DNA of 64,000 nucleotides from Oceanicoccus sp. (lineage in GTDB: Bacteria; Pseudomonadota; Gammaproteobacteria; Pseudomonadales; Dasaniaceae): NCBI RefSeq assembly GCF_029238675.1, contig NZ_JAQWFR010000002.1, positions 62,001 through 126,000 of the forward strand, read 5' to 3'. Position 1 is the stretch's first letter. Each line of letters starts with the position of its first letter. Shown in pieces: positions 45,920 to 52,856 of this stretch. The position numbers were made by a program, and so were the translations under genes. The notes under the pieces are model-generated. The model had not been told where the DNA came from, did not search any database, and saw only the letters and a program-made list of their open reading frames with translations.

Positions 45920-47263
45920 ATGAACTCCACTGGCCAAAACTTAGGTGTTAACCCACTGATGGGAACAACAGAGACTGCTATAAACAGTGATGTTGCGAAA
46001 TCGGTCTCCGCATTGCCTGCTGATGATAAGCCACTAAAAAACAAAGGCTTTTCTGATTATATGGAAGGTCAGAAAGAGGCTGAAGGGCCTGTTGTCACAA
46101 GCTCAGCAGAGGAGTCGATTGAAGAAGTTGCCGTTGTTGAAGGTGCCACTACTGGCTCAGTTATCAATACCGCGCCGCCGACACCAGAGACAATGTTTGC
46201 CGCCAATGGGGGCAGTGCATTGCCCATGGAAGGCAGTAGCTTGCCGTTGGGTCAGGCCGGAGGCAATGCCACAAACCCACCAGTGACCTCGGTGACTACC
46301 ACCCAGATTACAGCGACATCCGAAGGCGATAAGATCGAGGCAGCCAATACGGAGTCTACGAATAAAGCTCAAAGCAAAGTCCCGCTGGAGCCAGCGCTGA
46401 ATGCGAGAACGGATGCGACCAGTCCTGTAGCAGCAGCGCCACTAACAGCGGCTAATAAAAACGGTACCAAAGACAACACCACCCCTGTGATTAATTCAGC
46501 CAAAGGTGGTAATCGCCCTTTAGCAACTACCCCTACCAGCCAATCCCCAGTTACACCTACAACCCCAGTTACAACCCCAGTTACAACCCCAGTGACTGCC
46601 GCAGCCACTGAGGTTGCTGTGGCAGAGAGTACTACCGCTAGTAAGCCAGCAGCTACATTGTTCTCATTACAGGAGTCCCCACTGGGTCTTCGCGTCAAAC
46701 CCCAGATGGCCAATAACCCATCGGGTATCGCCACCATCGAAAATCCGTTTGTAGAACCCAAAGAAGCCTCAGCACTAACAGCAGCCACGCCATTAACGGC
46801 AACAGAGGCACCGCAGGCTTATCGCAGCTATAGCGAAACCGGTTTACAAACAGCTATCTCGGTACCCGTGGGCAAACCAGGCTGGAGCGAAACCGTCATG
46901 CAGCGCGTTATGTGGATGAGTTCGCAAAATATCAGCAAAGCCGAGATAGCCCTGGACCCACCCGAGCTTGGCCCGATGAATGTAAAAATCAGCAGCTCAG
47001 GGGACCAAACCAGCGTGGTGTTTACCAGTAGCCACGGCGCCGTACGCGATGCCCTTGATCAAGGCTTACACCGCTTGCGTGAAATGATGGAAAGCCAGGG
47101 CGTCAACCTGTCCGATGTAGATGTCTCTGACCAAAGCGCCTCGCAGGAGCGCCAACAGGCCGAAGCTGGCAGTGGCGCTGAGGGTGAGTTGGCGGATGAG
47201 GGTGTTGAGCAGGAGGGAGTGGTGGTTAGTAAGCCTTTGTCGTTGGTTGATCAGTATGTGTAG
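45920..47263 (+). CDS. fliK: Flagellar hook-length control protein FliK
   Basis: A 447-residue protein from ATG 45920. The long N-terminal region (about 1-310) is low-complexity, rich in Ala, Thr, Pro and Ser, the molecular ruler part. The C-terminal domain (about 320-410) has the family motif: MQRVMWMSSQNISKAEIALDPPELGPMNVKIS and VVFTSSHGAVRDALDQGLHRLREMMESQGV, which switches export specificity by touching FlhB. A triple 12 bp repeat encodes TPVT units (46559-46594). The tail is acidic and Gln-rich. A sigma-54-type promoter precedes it. The N-terminal part differs widely between species. Confidence 0.93.
   Translation: MNSTGQNLGVNPLMGTTETAINSDVAKSVSALPADDKPLKNKGFSDYMEGQKEAEGPVVTSSAEESIEEVAVVEGATTGSVINTAPPTPETMFAANGGSALPMEGSSLPLGQAGGNATNPPVTSVTTTQITATSEGDKIEAANTESTNKAQSKVPLEPALNARTDATSPVAAAPLTAANKNGTKDNTTPVINSAKGGNRPLATTPTSQSPVTPTTPVTTPVTTPVTAAATEVAVAESTTASKPAATLFSLQESPLGLRVKPQMANNPSGIATIENPFVEPKEASALTAATPLTATEAPQAYRSYSETGLQTAISVPVGKPGWSETVMQRVMWMSSQNISKAEIALDPPELGPMNVKISSSGDQTSVVFTSSHGAVRDALDQGLHRLREMMESQGVNLSDVDVSDQSASQERQQAEAGSGAEGELADEGVEQEGVVVSKPLSLVDQYV
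46559..46594. repeat. Triple 12 bp tandem repeat in the fliK ruler region
   Basis: ACAACCCCAGTT occurs at 46559-46570 and 46571-46582, with a third copy ending TG at 46583-46594. It encodes repeated TPVT. Length change in steps of four residues would be in frame. Confidence 0.9.
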
Positions 47264-47359
47264 CTTGGGGGGTGTTAAATAGCCCCACCCAATACCTTGG
47301 CGTCGCTAACCACAAAAACCACCAACATTACACAAGAAGGATTACCCCAGACAGCAATA

Positions 47360-47445
47360 CGCGAAGGCGGGAATGACGCATAGGAAAGAAAGCGTAAACG
47401 AGATGCAAGACCTACCCACCTCAGCTAGTTCCCACACCATCTACT
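47360..47445. repeat. Dispersed repeat, copy 11: half core plus type-B arm with inverted segment
   Basis: A half core (CGCGAAGGCGGGAATGACG, 47360-47378) is followed by a type-B arm containing AAAGCGTAAACGAGATGCAA and ending CCCACACCATCTAC. Compared with the copy near 29660, the flanking parts match, but the 12 bp segment ACCCACCTCAGC (47414-47425) has the opposite orientation. Confidence 0.88.
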
Positions 47446-47463
47446 AACCAATCAAACAACAAT

Positions 47464-47482
47464 CCGCGAAGGCGGAATGACG
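47464..47482. repeat. Dispersed repeat fragment, copy 12
   Basis: CCGCGAAGGCGGAATGACGG: half of the core, with one G missing from the GGG run. Probably a decayed copy. Confidence 0.7.
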
Positions 47483-47598
47483 GACTCAACTTTTCCAATC
47501 CACAATTCATAAGCTAAACTCCCCCCAAGGCGACAGAACATTGTCACCCGATCAAAACTAATCCAAGTGATTGTTTTTAAACATTTAAATTTAATTAA

Positions 47599-47640
47599 GC
47601 GTACTGGCACAGCTTTTGCTGCCAGTGTTTTAGTACGCAA
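47599..47640 (+). promoter_or_regulatory. Sigma-54 promoter for fliL-R inside an inverted repeat
   Basis: TGGCACAGCTTTTGCT (47605-47620) matches the sigma-54 consensus at TGGCAC and TTGC with exact spacing. It is embedded in an inverted repeat: GCGTACTGGCA (47599-47609) against TGCCAGT (47619-47625) and GTACGC (47633-47638). Its fliL ATG is 41 bp downstream. Confidence 0.85.
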
Positions 47641-47660
47641 AAAAGCGACGGAAGTTTGGC

Positions 47661-48206
47661 ATGGCTGAAGAGAGCGAAGATCAGGGAGCGGTAGCAGAAG
47701 CCCCCAAAGAAAAAAAGCCCATGAGTGGCACGACCAAAGTGATCATTTTGATCATTGTTGCGGTGTTGGTGTTAACCGCATCGATTGGAGGAACATTATT
47801 CGCATTAGGCTTCTTTGATAGTGCGGAAGTTGAGATAGAAGAAGTTGAGGGTGAAGCGGCGGAGCAGGTGATTGTTAACAAGCCCAGGCCCGCGATGTAC
47901 TTCCCGATTAAACCGGCCTTTGTGGTGAACTTCTCTTCGCGGGGACGCCAGCGTTACTTGCAGGCGGAAGTCACCGTATTAACCCGCGAGATGGAAGTGT
48001 TCAATGCCATGCAAACGCATATGCCGTTGATCAAAAACCGCTTAGTAATGTTATTTGGTGGCGAGATTTATGATGAGCTGCAAACCGATGAAGGTAAAGA
48101 GCTACTGCGTCAAAAAACCCTGGAAGCCTTACAGCAAGTGATGCAAGACGAAATCGGTAAGCCCGGTATAGAAGAAGTGTTATTTACAAGTTTTGTGATG
48201 CAGTAA
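47661..48206 (+). CDS. fliL: Flagellar basal-body-associated protein FliL
   Basis: A 181-residue single-span inner-membrane protein. There is a short cytoplasmic N-terminus, a membrane helix (about 24-52), an acidic linker (AEVEIEEVEGEAAEQ), then a periplasmic stomatin-like domain (about 80-181) with YFPIKPAFVVNFSSRGRQRYLQAEVTVLTRE. FliL rings surround the stators and support torque. It is first in fliLMNOPQR, behind the strong sigma-54-type site. Its C-terminus ends EEVLFTSFVMQ, the usual FliL ending. Confidence 0.95.
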   Translation: MAEESEDQGAVAEAPKEKKPMSGTTKVIILIIVAVLVLTASIGGTLFALGFFDSAEVEIEEVEGEAAEQVIVNKPRPAMYFPIKPAFVVNFSSRGRQRYLQAEVTVLTREMEVFNAMQTHMPLIKNRLVMLFGGEIYDELQTDEGKELLRQKTLEALQQVMQDEIGKPGIEEVLFTSFVMQ

Positions 48207-48261
48207 AGCGTTGTTAGTCATAGTAAAACATAGTAATCATTGAAGAGGTTAATCACTTAAC

Positions 48262-49230
48262 GTGCAAGATCTGTTATCTCAAGACGAAATCGACGCCTTA
48301 TTACATGGTGTTGACGAAGGCGATGTCGATACCGAATCCGATGTCGAAGATGGCAGTGCGCAATCTTACGACCTTACCAGCCAGGACCGTATTGTCCGTG
48401 GTCGCATGCCGACCCTGGAAATGGTCAATGAGCGTTTTGCCCGTTATACCCGTATTAGCCTGTTTAATTTATTGCGCCGCACTGCCGATGTCGCCGTGGG
48501 TGGTATTCAAATTCAAAAGTTTGGTGAATACGTTCATACCCTCTATGTTCCCACCAGTTTAAATATGATTAAACTGCGCCCATTGCGCGGCACAGGTTTG
48601 ATTATTCTTGATGCCAAATTGGTTTTTAAGTTGGTAGATAACTTTTTCGGTGGCGATGGCCGTCACGCAAAAATCGAAGGTCGTGAATTTACCCCTACCG
48701 AATTGCGCGTTGTTGAAATGGTATTGCAGGACGCTTTTGTCGACCTGAGGGAAGCCTGGAAAGCGATACTGCCCATCGATTTCGAATTTGTAAATGCCGA
48801 AGTTAATCCATCGATGGCGAATATTGTCAGCCCCAGCGAAGTGGTAATTGTCAGTACTTTCCATGTCGAACTGGATGGCGGTGGTGGGGATATGCATATC
48901 ACCTTGCCGTACTCCATGATCGAACCGATTCGCGAAACCCTGGATGCCGGTTTACAAACCGATGTGGATGATGTGGATGAGCGCTGGCTGACCTCTTTAC
49001 GTGAAGAAATTATGAGTGCAACCGTTAATCTGGATTGCACGCTGGTAGAAAAAGAAATTACCTTGCGCGATATTCTTGAGTTGCAGGAAGGCGATGTGAT
49101 TCCGGTTGATATGCCAGAAAAGTTTATGGTATCAGCCAATGGTGTACCGATGTTAGATGCCAGGTTAGGGCAGTCAAAGGGTAATTTGGCCTTACAGGTT
49201 GTTGATAAAATTGATCGTAGCAATACATAA
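48262..49230 (+). CDS. fliM: Flagellar motor switch protein FliM
   Basis: A 322-residue C-ring protein that binds phospho-CheY. GTG start. The N-terminal CheY-binding segment is canonical: (M)QDLLSQDEIDALLHGV. The middle CheC-like domain (about 45-225) includes RGRMPTLEMVNERFARYTRISLFNLLRR and FFGGDGRHAKIEGREFTPTE; the C-terminal SpoA domain (about 250-315) has FMVSANGVPMLDARLGQSKGNLALQV. Full length. fliN follows after 45 bp. Confidence 0.97.
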   Translation: MQDLLSQDEIDALLHGVDEGDVDTESDVEDGSAQSYDLTSQDRIVRGRMPTLEMVNERFARYTRISLFNLLRRTADVAVGGIQIQKFGEYVHTLYVPTSLNMIKLRPLRGTGLIILDAKLVFKLVDNFFGGDGRHAKIEGREFTPTELRVVEMVLQDAFVDLREAWKAILPIDFEFVNAEVNPSMANIVSPSEVVIVSTFHVELDGGGGDMHITLPYSMIEPIRETLDAGLQTDVDDVDERWLTSLREEIMSATVNLDCTLVEKEITLRDILELQEGDVIPVDMPEKFMVSANGVPMLDARLGQSKGNLALQVVDKIDRSNT

Positions 49231-49275
49231 AGTATCCGTTGTTAAATAGTGAGTTGTAGTGAGTAGGGGCGAAAC

Positions 49276-49701
49276 ATGAGTGAAGATAGCGAAAATACAG
49301 ATCAGGACGCAATGGCGGATGACTGGGCTGCAGCAATGTCAGAGCAGGGCGATGAAGGCGGCAAGGATGATGTAGATGCCGATGTGCAACCTGCACCTAT
49401 GGATGAGTTTGCTGCAACACCGGCAGCTGCTGCAGAAGGTGCGCCTGACCTGGATGTGATTATGGATATCCCGGTCAGTATTTCCATGGAAGTGGGCAAT
49501 ACCGAAATCAGCATTCGCAATCTATTACAGCTTAATCAAGGCTCAGTCATTGAGCTGGATCGCCTTGCCGGTGAGCCGCTGGATGTACTGGTCAACGGCA
49601 CATTAATCGCCCACGGAGAAGTGGTCGTGGTTAATGAAAAGTTTGGTATTCGAATGACGGACGTTATCAGTCCTTCAGAACGTATTAAAAAACTGCGGTA
49701 A
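49276..49701 (+). CDS. fliN: Flagellar motor switch protein FliN
   Basis: A 141-residue C-ring subunit. The first 60 residues are acidic and Ala-rich, somewhat longer than in E. coli. The SpoA domain (about 65-140) is clear: LDVIMDIPVSISMEVGNTEISIRNLLQLNQGSVIELDRLAGEPLDVLVNGTLIAHGEVVVVNEKFGIRMTDVIS. FliN forms the base of the C-ring and docks FliH for export. fliO starts 5 bp downstream. Confidence 0.97.
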   Translation: MSEDSENTDQDAMADDWAAAMSEQGDEGGKDDVDADVQPAPMDEFAATPAAAAEGAPDLDVIMDIPVSISMEVGNTEISIRNLLQLNQGSVIELDRLAGEPLDVLVNGTLIAHGEVVVVNEKFGIRMTDVISPSERIKKLR

Positions 49702-49706
49702 CTATT

Positions 49707-50252
49707 ATGTGGTGCAGCCAGGGATGCCGCCAGCTATGGGCGGCAATGTTTTTCCTACTAGCTTTTATTATTCATCCTGTGTCGGCGGAAGATAATACCC
49801 AGTCCGTCGAAAAAACTGCCCCCGCCTATCCTGAAGTGTTCACCCAACAAGCTGTTAAAGACGGCGCATCTTCCGACAACACTAAGCAGCCTGCTATAGG
49901 TTCCGGGGTTGTCAATGCTGACCCGGTAACCGCTATTGCCGGTCTGGTACTGATTGTCTTCCTGATCATTACTATCGGCTGGTTAATTCGCCGTGTTGGC
50001 GGTGTGCCGATGATGGGCGGGCAGGCGATGAAAGTTAGCGCGGTGTTATCCCTGGGTGGCAGGGAAAAAGTGGTATTGGTGGATGTTGGTGATAAGCAAG
50101 TGTTACTGGGTGTTGCCCCCGGGCGTGTTTCACATCTGCAGAGTTTTGATGAGCCTGTTATTAAACGCACGGGTACCCAGGCAGGCGAAGGGGATTTTTC
50201 CTCGACGATTAAAAACCTATTACAAAATAATAAATCGGGAGGGTCGGCTTAA
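49707..50252 (+). CDS. fliO: Flagellar biosynthesis protein FliO
   Basis: A 181-residue protein. A signal-like hydrophobic stretch (about 10-28, ending HPVSA-ED) is followed by a membrane helix (about 73-95, [25 protein letters not shown]). Then comes the conserved FliO cytoplasmic domain with [40 protein letters not shown]. FliO aids assembly of the FliP ring. The stop overlaps the fliP ATG. Confidence 0.94.
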   Translation: MWCSQGCRQLWAAMFFLLAFIIHPVSAEDNTQSVEKTAPAYPEVFTQQAVKDGASSDNTKQPAIGSGVVNADPVTAIAGLVLIVFLIITIGWLIRRVGGVPMMGGQAMKVSAVLSLGGREKVVLVDVGDKQVLLGVAPGRVSHLQSFDEPVIKRTGTQAGEGDFSSTIKNLLQNNKSGGSA

Positions 50253-51058
50253 TGTTATCGCTAAAAAGACTTTCCCTGCTGTTGTTACTTTTGTTGCCTA
50301 TGTCATTCGCCTGGGGGCAGGCCGATGGCTCTATTACAGCTACGGCAGAATCCATTACCAATGTCGCTGCTAAAGTTGCCCCTGGTATTCCAGCCATGAC
50401 CGTAACCAACAATGCCAGCGGCGGCCAGGATTACACGGTAACCATCCAGATCCTTGCCATTATGACCGTACTGACGCTGTTGCCGTCAGTCTTGATGATG
50501 ATGACAGCTTTTACTCGGGTAATTATTGTTTTCGCTATTTTACGCCAGGCTATAGGTTTGCAGAGCACACCATCAAACCAGATTATTATCGGGCTTTCCA
50601 TTTTTCTCACTATTTTTATTATGTTGCCGGTATTGGAAGAGGCTAACGAAACCGCTGTGCAGCCTTATATGAATGAGCAGATAGGTTCACTGGAAGCGAT
50701 AGAGGCCGCATCCAGGCCGTTCCATAAATTTATGTTGTCACAAACCCGTGAAACTGATTTGGAATTGTTTATGCGCATATCCAACACCGAGGATGTTGCA
50801 ACGCCAAAAGACACACCGTTTTTTGTATTGGCTCCGGCGTTTCTTACCAGTGAATTGAAAACCGCTTTCCAAATGGGGTTCGTGTTATTTATTCCTTTTA
50901 TGGTGATCGATTTGGTAGTGGCCAGTGTGTTGATGGCCATGGGGATGATGATGTTGTCGCCTATCATTATTTCACTGCCTTTCAAAATAATGATGTTCGT
51001 ACTGGTTGATGGTTGGGCTATGATCATTGGTACGCTCGCTGCAAGCTATGGTTATTGA
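50252..51058 (+). CDS. fliP: Flagellar export apparatus protein FliP
   Basis: A 268-residue core subunit of the export gate. It has a cleavable signal peptide (about 1-22, SFAWGQA), a helix near 65-85, the conserved [39 protein letters not shown] region, and closing helices ending [22 protein letters not shown]. Five FliP with four FliQ and one FliR build the export pore. The first codon shares one base with the fliO stop. Confidence 0.97.
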   Translation: MLSLKRLSLLLLLLLPMSFAWGQADGSITATAESITNVAAKVAPGIPAMTVTNNASGGQDYTVTIQILAIMTVLTLLPSVLMMMTAFTRVIIVFAILRQAIGLQSTPSNQIIIGLSIFLTIFIMLPVLEEANETAVQPYMNEQIGSLEAIEAASRPFHKFMLSQTRETDLELFMRISNTEDVATPKDTPFFVLAPAFLTSELKTAFQMGFVLFIPFMVIDLVVASVLMAMGMMMLSPIIISLPFKIMMFVLVDGWAMIIGTLAASYGY

Positions 51059-51072
51059 CGAGGTAATGTGCG

Positions 51073-51342
51073 ATGACGCCAGATACCGTTGTTGATTTAT
51101 TTCGCGAAGCGATGTTGCTGGTTATTCTTATTGTTTGCCTGATGGTGGTACCCAGTTTATTAGTGGGTCTTGTTATTAGTATTTTCCAGGCAGCGACTCA
51201 AATTAATGAGCAGACCTTAAGTTTTTTACCTCGCCTGTTGACGACTATTTTTATGCTGATTATTTTTGGACCCTTTATTCTTAATGAAATGATGGAGTTT
51301 ACTAACAGGCTGGTAACCAGTTTACCGTTGCTGATTGGTTAA
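51073..51342 (+). CDS. fliQ: Flagellar export apparatus protein FliQ
   Basis: An 89-residue protein with two membrane helices (about 15-38 and 52-75). The family pattern is complete: MTPDTVVDLFREAMLLVILIV, then PSLLVGLVISIFQAATQINEQTLSFLPRLLTTIF. It winds around the FliP-FliR pore. The following fliR start lies 10 bp beyond the stop. Confidence 0.97.
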   Translation: MTPDTVVDLFREAMLLVILIVCLMVVPSLLVGLVISIFQAATQINEQTLSFLPRLLTTIFMLIIFGPFILNEMMEFTNRLVTSLPLLIG

Positions 51343-51352
51343 TGGTGATACT

Positions 51353-52129
51353 ATGTTCGCCATAGATAGCGCGTTAATCAGTGGTTGGATCAGCTCTGTT
51401 CTGTGGCCGTTTTTTCGTATCGGTGGTTTTTTTTTAGCGGCTCCCATTTTTGGTACCCAACTAGTCCCAGCCAGAGTCCGGATCGTCTTAGCCTTTCTGG
51501 TCACTATGATCCTGGTGCCTAATCTGCCGGCGATGCCAGAGATGGATGCATTGTCGATTCCTTCCTTTATCGCAGTAGCCCAGCAATTATTAATTGGTAT
51601 CGCAATGGGCTTTTCCATGCAATTACTGCTGCAGTTATTTGTCGTAGCAGGACAGATTATTGCAATGCATATGGCGCTGGGTTTTGCTTCTATGGTTGAC
51701 CCCAGTAATGGCGTAACGGTAACTGTATTATCCCAATTTCATTTAATGTTAGTGACCTTGCTGTTTGTTTTGATGAATGGCCATTTGGCCATGATAGAAA
51801 TTTTAGTAGAAAGTTTTTATGCGCTACCGGTGGGTGGGCTGTTTATTAGTGACAATATGTTACTGGAACTGGCGGGCAGGGCGACCTGGATGTTTAGCAG
51901 TGCCTTGTTGCTGGCCTTACCCGCCATAGCTTCCCTGATGGTTATTAACTATTCACTGGGTATTGTTACCCGTGCGGCCCCCCAGCTAAATATTTTCGCC
52001 CTGGGTTTCCCCTCTATGCTGATTATTGGCCTGATTATTATTTATATTATTTTGCAGGGCTATGTCCCTTTATTTGATCGCTTTACCCGAGAGGCGCTCG
52101 ATTTAATGGCATTTTTAGTCACCCCATAA
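51353..52129 (+). CDS. fliR: Flagellar export apparatus protein FliR
   Basis: About 258 residues from ATG 51353, which has GGTGA upstream; an in-frame TTG at 51335 would overlap fliQ. Six membrane helices and conserved stretches are seen: VLWPFFRIGGFFLAAPIFGTQLVPARVRI, GQIIAMHMALGFASMVDP and ITRAAPQLNIFALGFP-like (here VTRAAPQLNIFALGFPSML). The gate protein FlhB, usually next, is missing; the convergent Lrp gene follows after 19 bp. flhB and flhA must therefore be elsewhere. Confidence 0.95.
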   Translation: MFAIDSALISGWISSVLWPFFRIGGFFLAAPIFGTQLVPARVRIVLAFLVTMILVPNLPAMPEMDALSIPSFIAVAQQLLIGIAMGFSMQLLLQLFVVAGQIIAMHMALGFASMVDPSNGVTVTVLSQFHLMLVTLLFVLMNGHLAMIEILVESFYALPVGGLFISDNMLLELAGRATWMFSSALLLALPAIASLMVINYSLGIVTRAAPQLNIFALGFPSMLIIGLIIIYIILQGYVPLFDRFTREALDLMAFLVTP

Positions 52130-52148
52130 TACCAGGCAAAAAATGTGT

Positions 52149-52625
52149 TTACAGTTGCGTCTCCAGGGGCAGTGCCGTTGTGTTCTTGATTTCCGTTACA
52201 GCAACATGGGAATGCACTTCGCCGATATGATTTAAATTGACCAGGTACTCCCGTACAAACGTTTCATAGTGGCGAATATCCCTGGCGACAATTTTTAACA
52301 TAAAATCCCACATCCCGGTCATGGTGTAGCACTCCGTGACTTCCGGCAATAACTTCACCTCTTCTTCAAAATCCTGCAGATTTTTTCTACCCTGGGTTGA
52401 GAGACTAACGGTGGCAAACACTACAATATCCATACCCAGCTTTTCCCGGTCCAGCACCGCGACTTTACGGTTGATTAAGCCCTGTTCCTCTAGCCGGCTG
52501 ATACGCCGCCAGCAGGGGGATTGAGACATATTGATGCGGTCGGCAATTTCCTGGGTGGTCAGGCTGGCGTCCTGCTGCAATAGGTTGAGAATGCGGATGT
52601 CCTGAGGGCTAAGTTCGGTGCTCAT
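52149..52625 (-). CDS. Lrp/AsnC-family transcription regulator
   Basis: A 158-residue regulator. The N-terminal winged helix-turn-helix (about 5-65) reads SPQDIRILNLLQQDASLTTQEIADRINMSQSPCWRRISRLEEQGLI. The C-terminal RAM ligand domain follows (about 75-150, ECYTMTGMWDFMLKIVARDIRHYETFVREYL). Such proteins often sense an amino acid and control a divergent operon. Its divergent neighbour encodes ketoacid oxidoreductase plus leucine-type dehydrogenase, so branched-chain or aromatic amino acids are the likely signal; inference. The intergenic region contains AGAAT-AAAA-ATTCT, a possible operator. Confidence 0.93.
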   Translation of the reverse strand: MSTELSPQDIRILNLLQQDASLTTQEIADRINMSQSPCWRRISRLEEQGLINRKVAVLDREKLGMDIVVFATVSLSTQGRKNLQDFEEEVKLLPEVTECYTMTGMWDFMLKIVARDIRHYETFVREYLVNLNHIGEVHSHVAVTEIKNTTALPLETQL

Positions 52626-52856
52626 AACGGAATACTCTTAAAAATATCATAAGTCTATTGTAGACGCTATATGAGTTACAAGCAGAAGAATTATTCAATT
52701 AAATATAAAAAGTAGGATAGTTATTTCACAATATCACTATTAACAGGTTTTATTAGAATAAAAATTCTCCCCCCAAATAGCTATGATTCCCCCCATAAAC
52801 ACACCTTAATTTATCAGTTAGATGCACAAGTTAGACACGCATTGTGAGGGGAAGGA
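52626..52856. promoter_or_regulatory. Divergent control region between Lrp gene and ior operon
   Basis: 231 bp, A/T-rich, holding both promoters. An inverted repeat AGAAT-AAAA-ATTCT lies near 52754-52767 and is a candidate regulator site. A strong ribosome site (GAGGGGAAGG) precedes the + strand gene. I could not fix -35/-10 boxes with confidence. Confidence 0.45.

Larger units (their letters stand above)
47264..47660. other. 397 bp gene-free gap inside the flagellar block
   Basis: Between fliK and fliL, genes that are usually close together. It contains two repeat-family fragments (47360-47445, 47464-47482) and, near its end, a sigma-54-type promoter in an inverted repeat. No convincing ORF. 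The gap shows that fliL-R is a separate transcription unit here. Confidence 0.8.
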
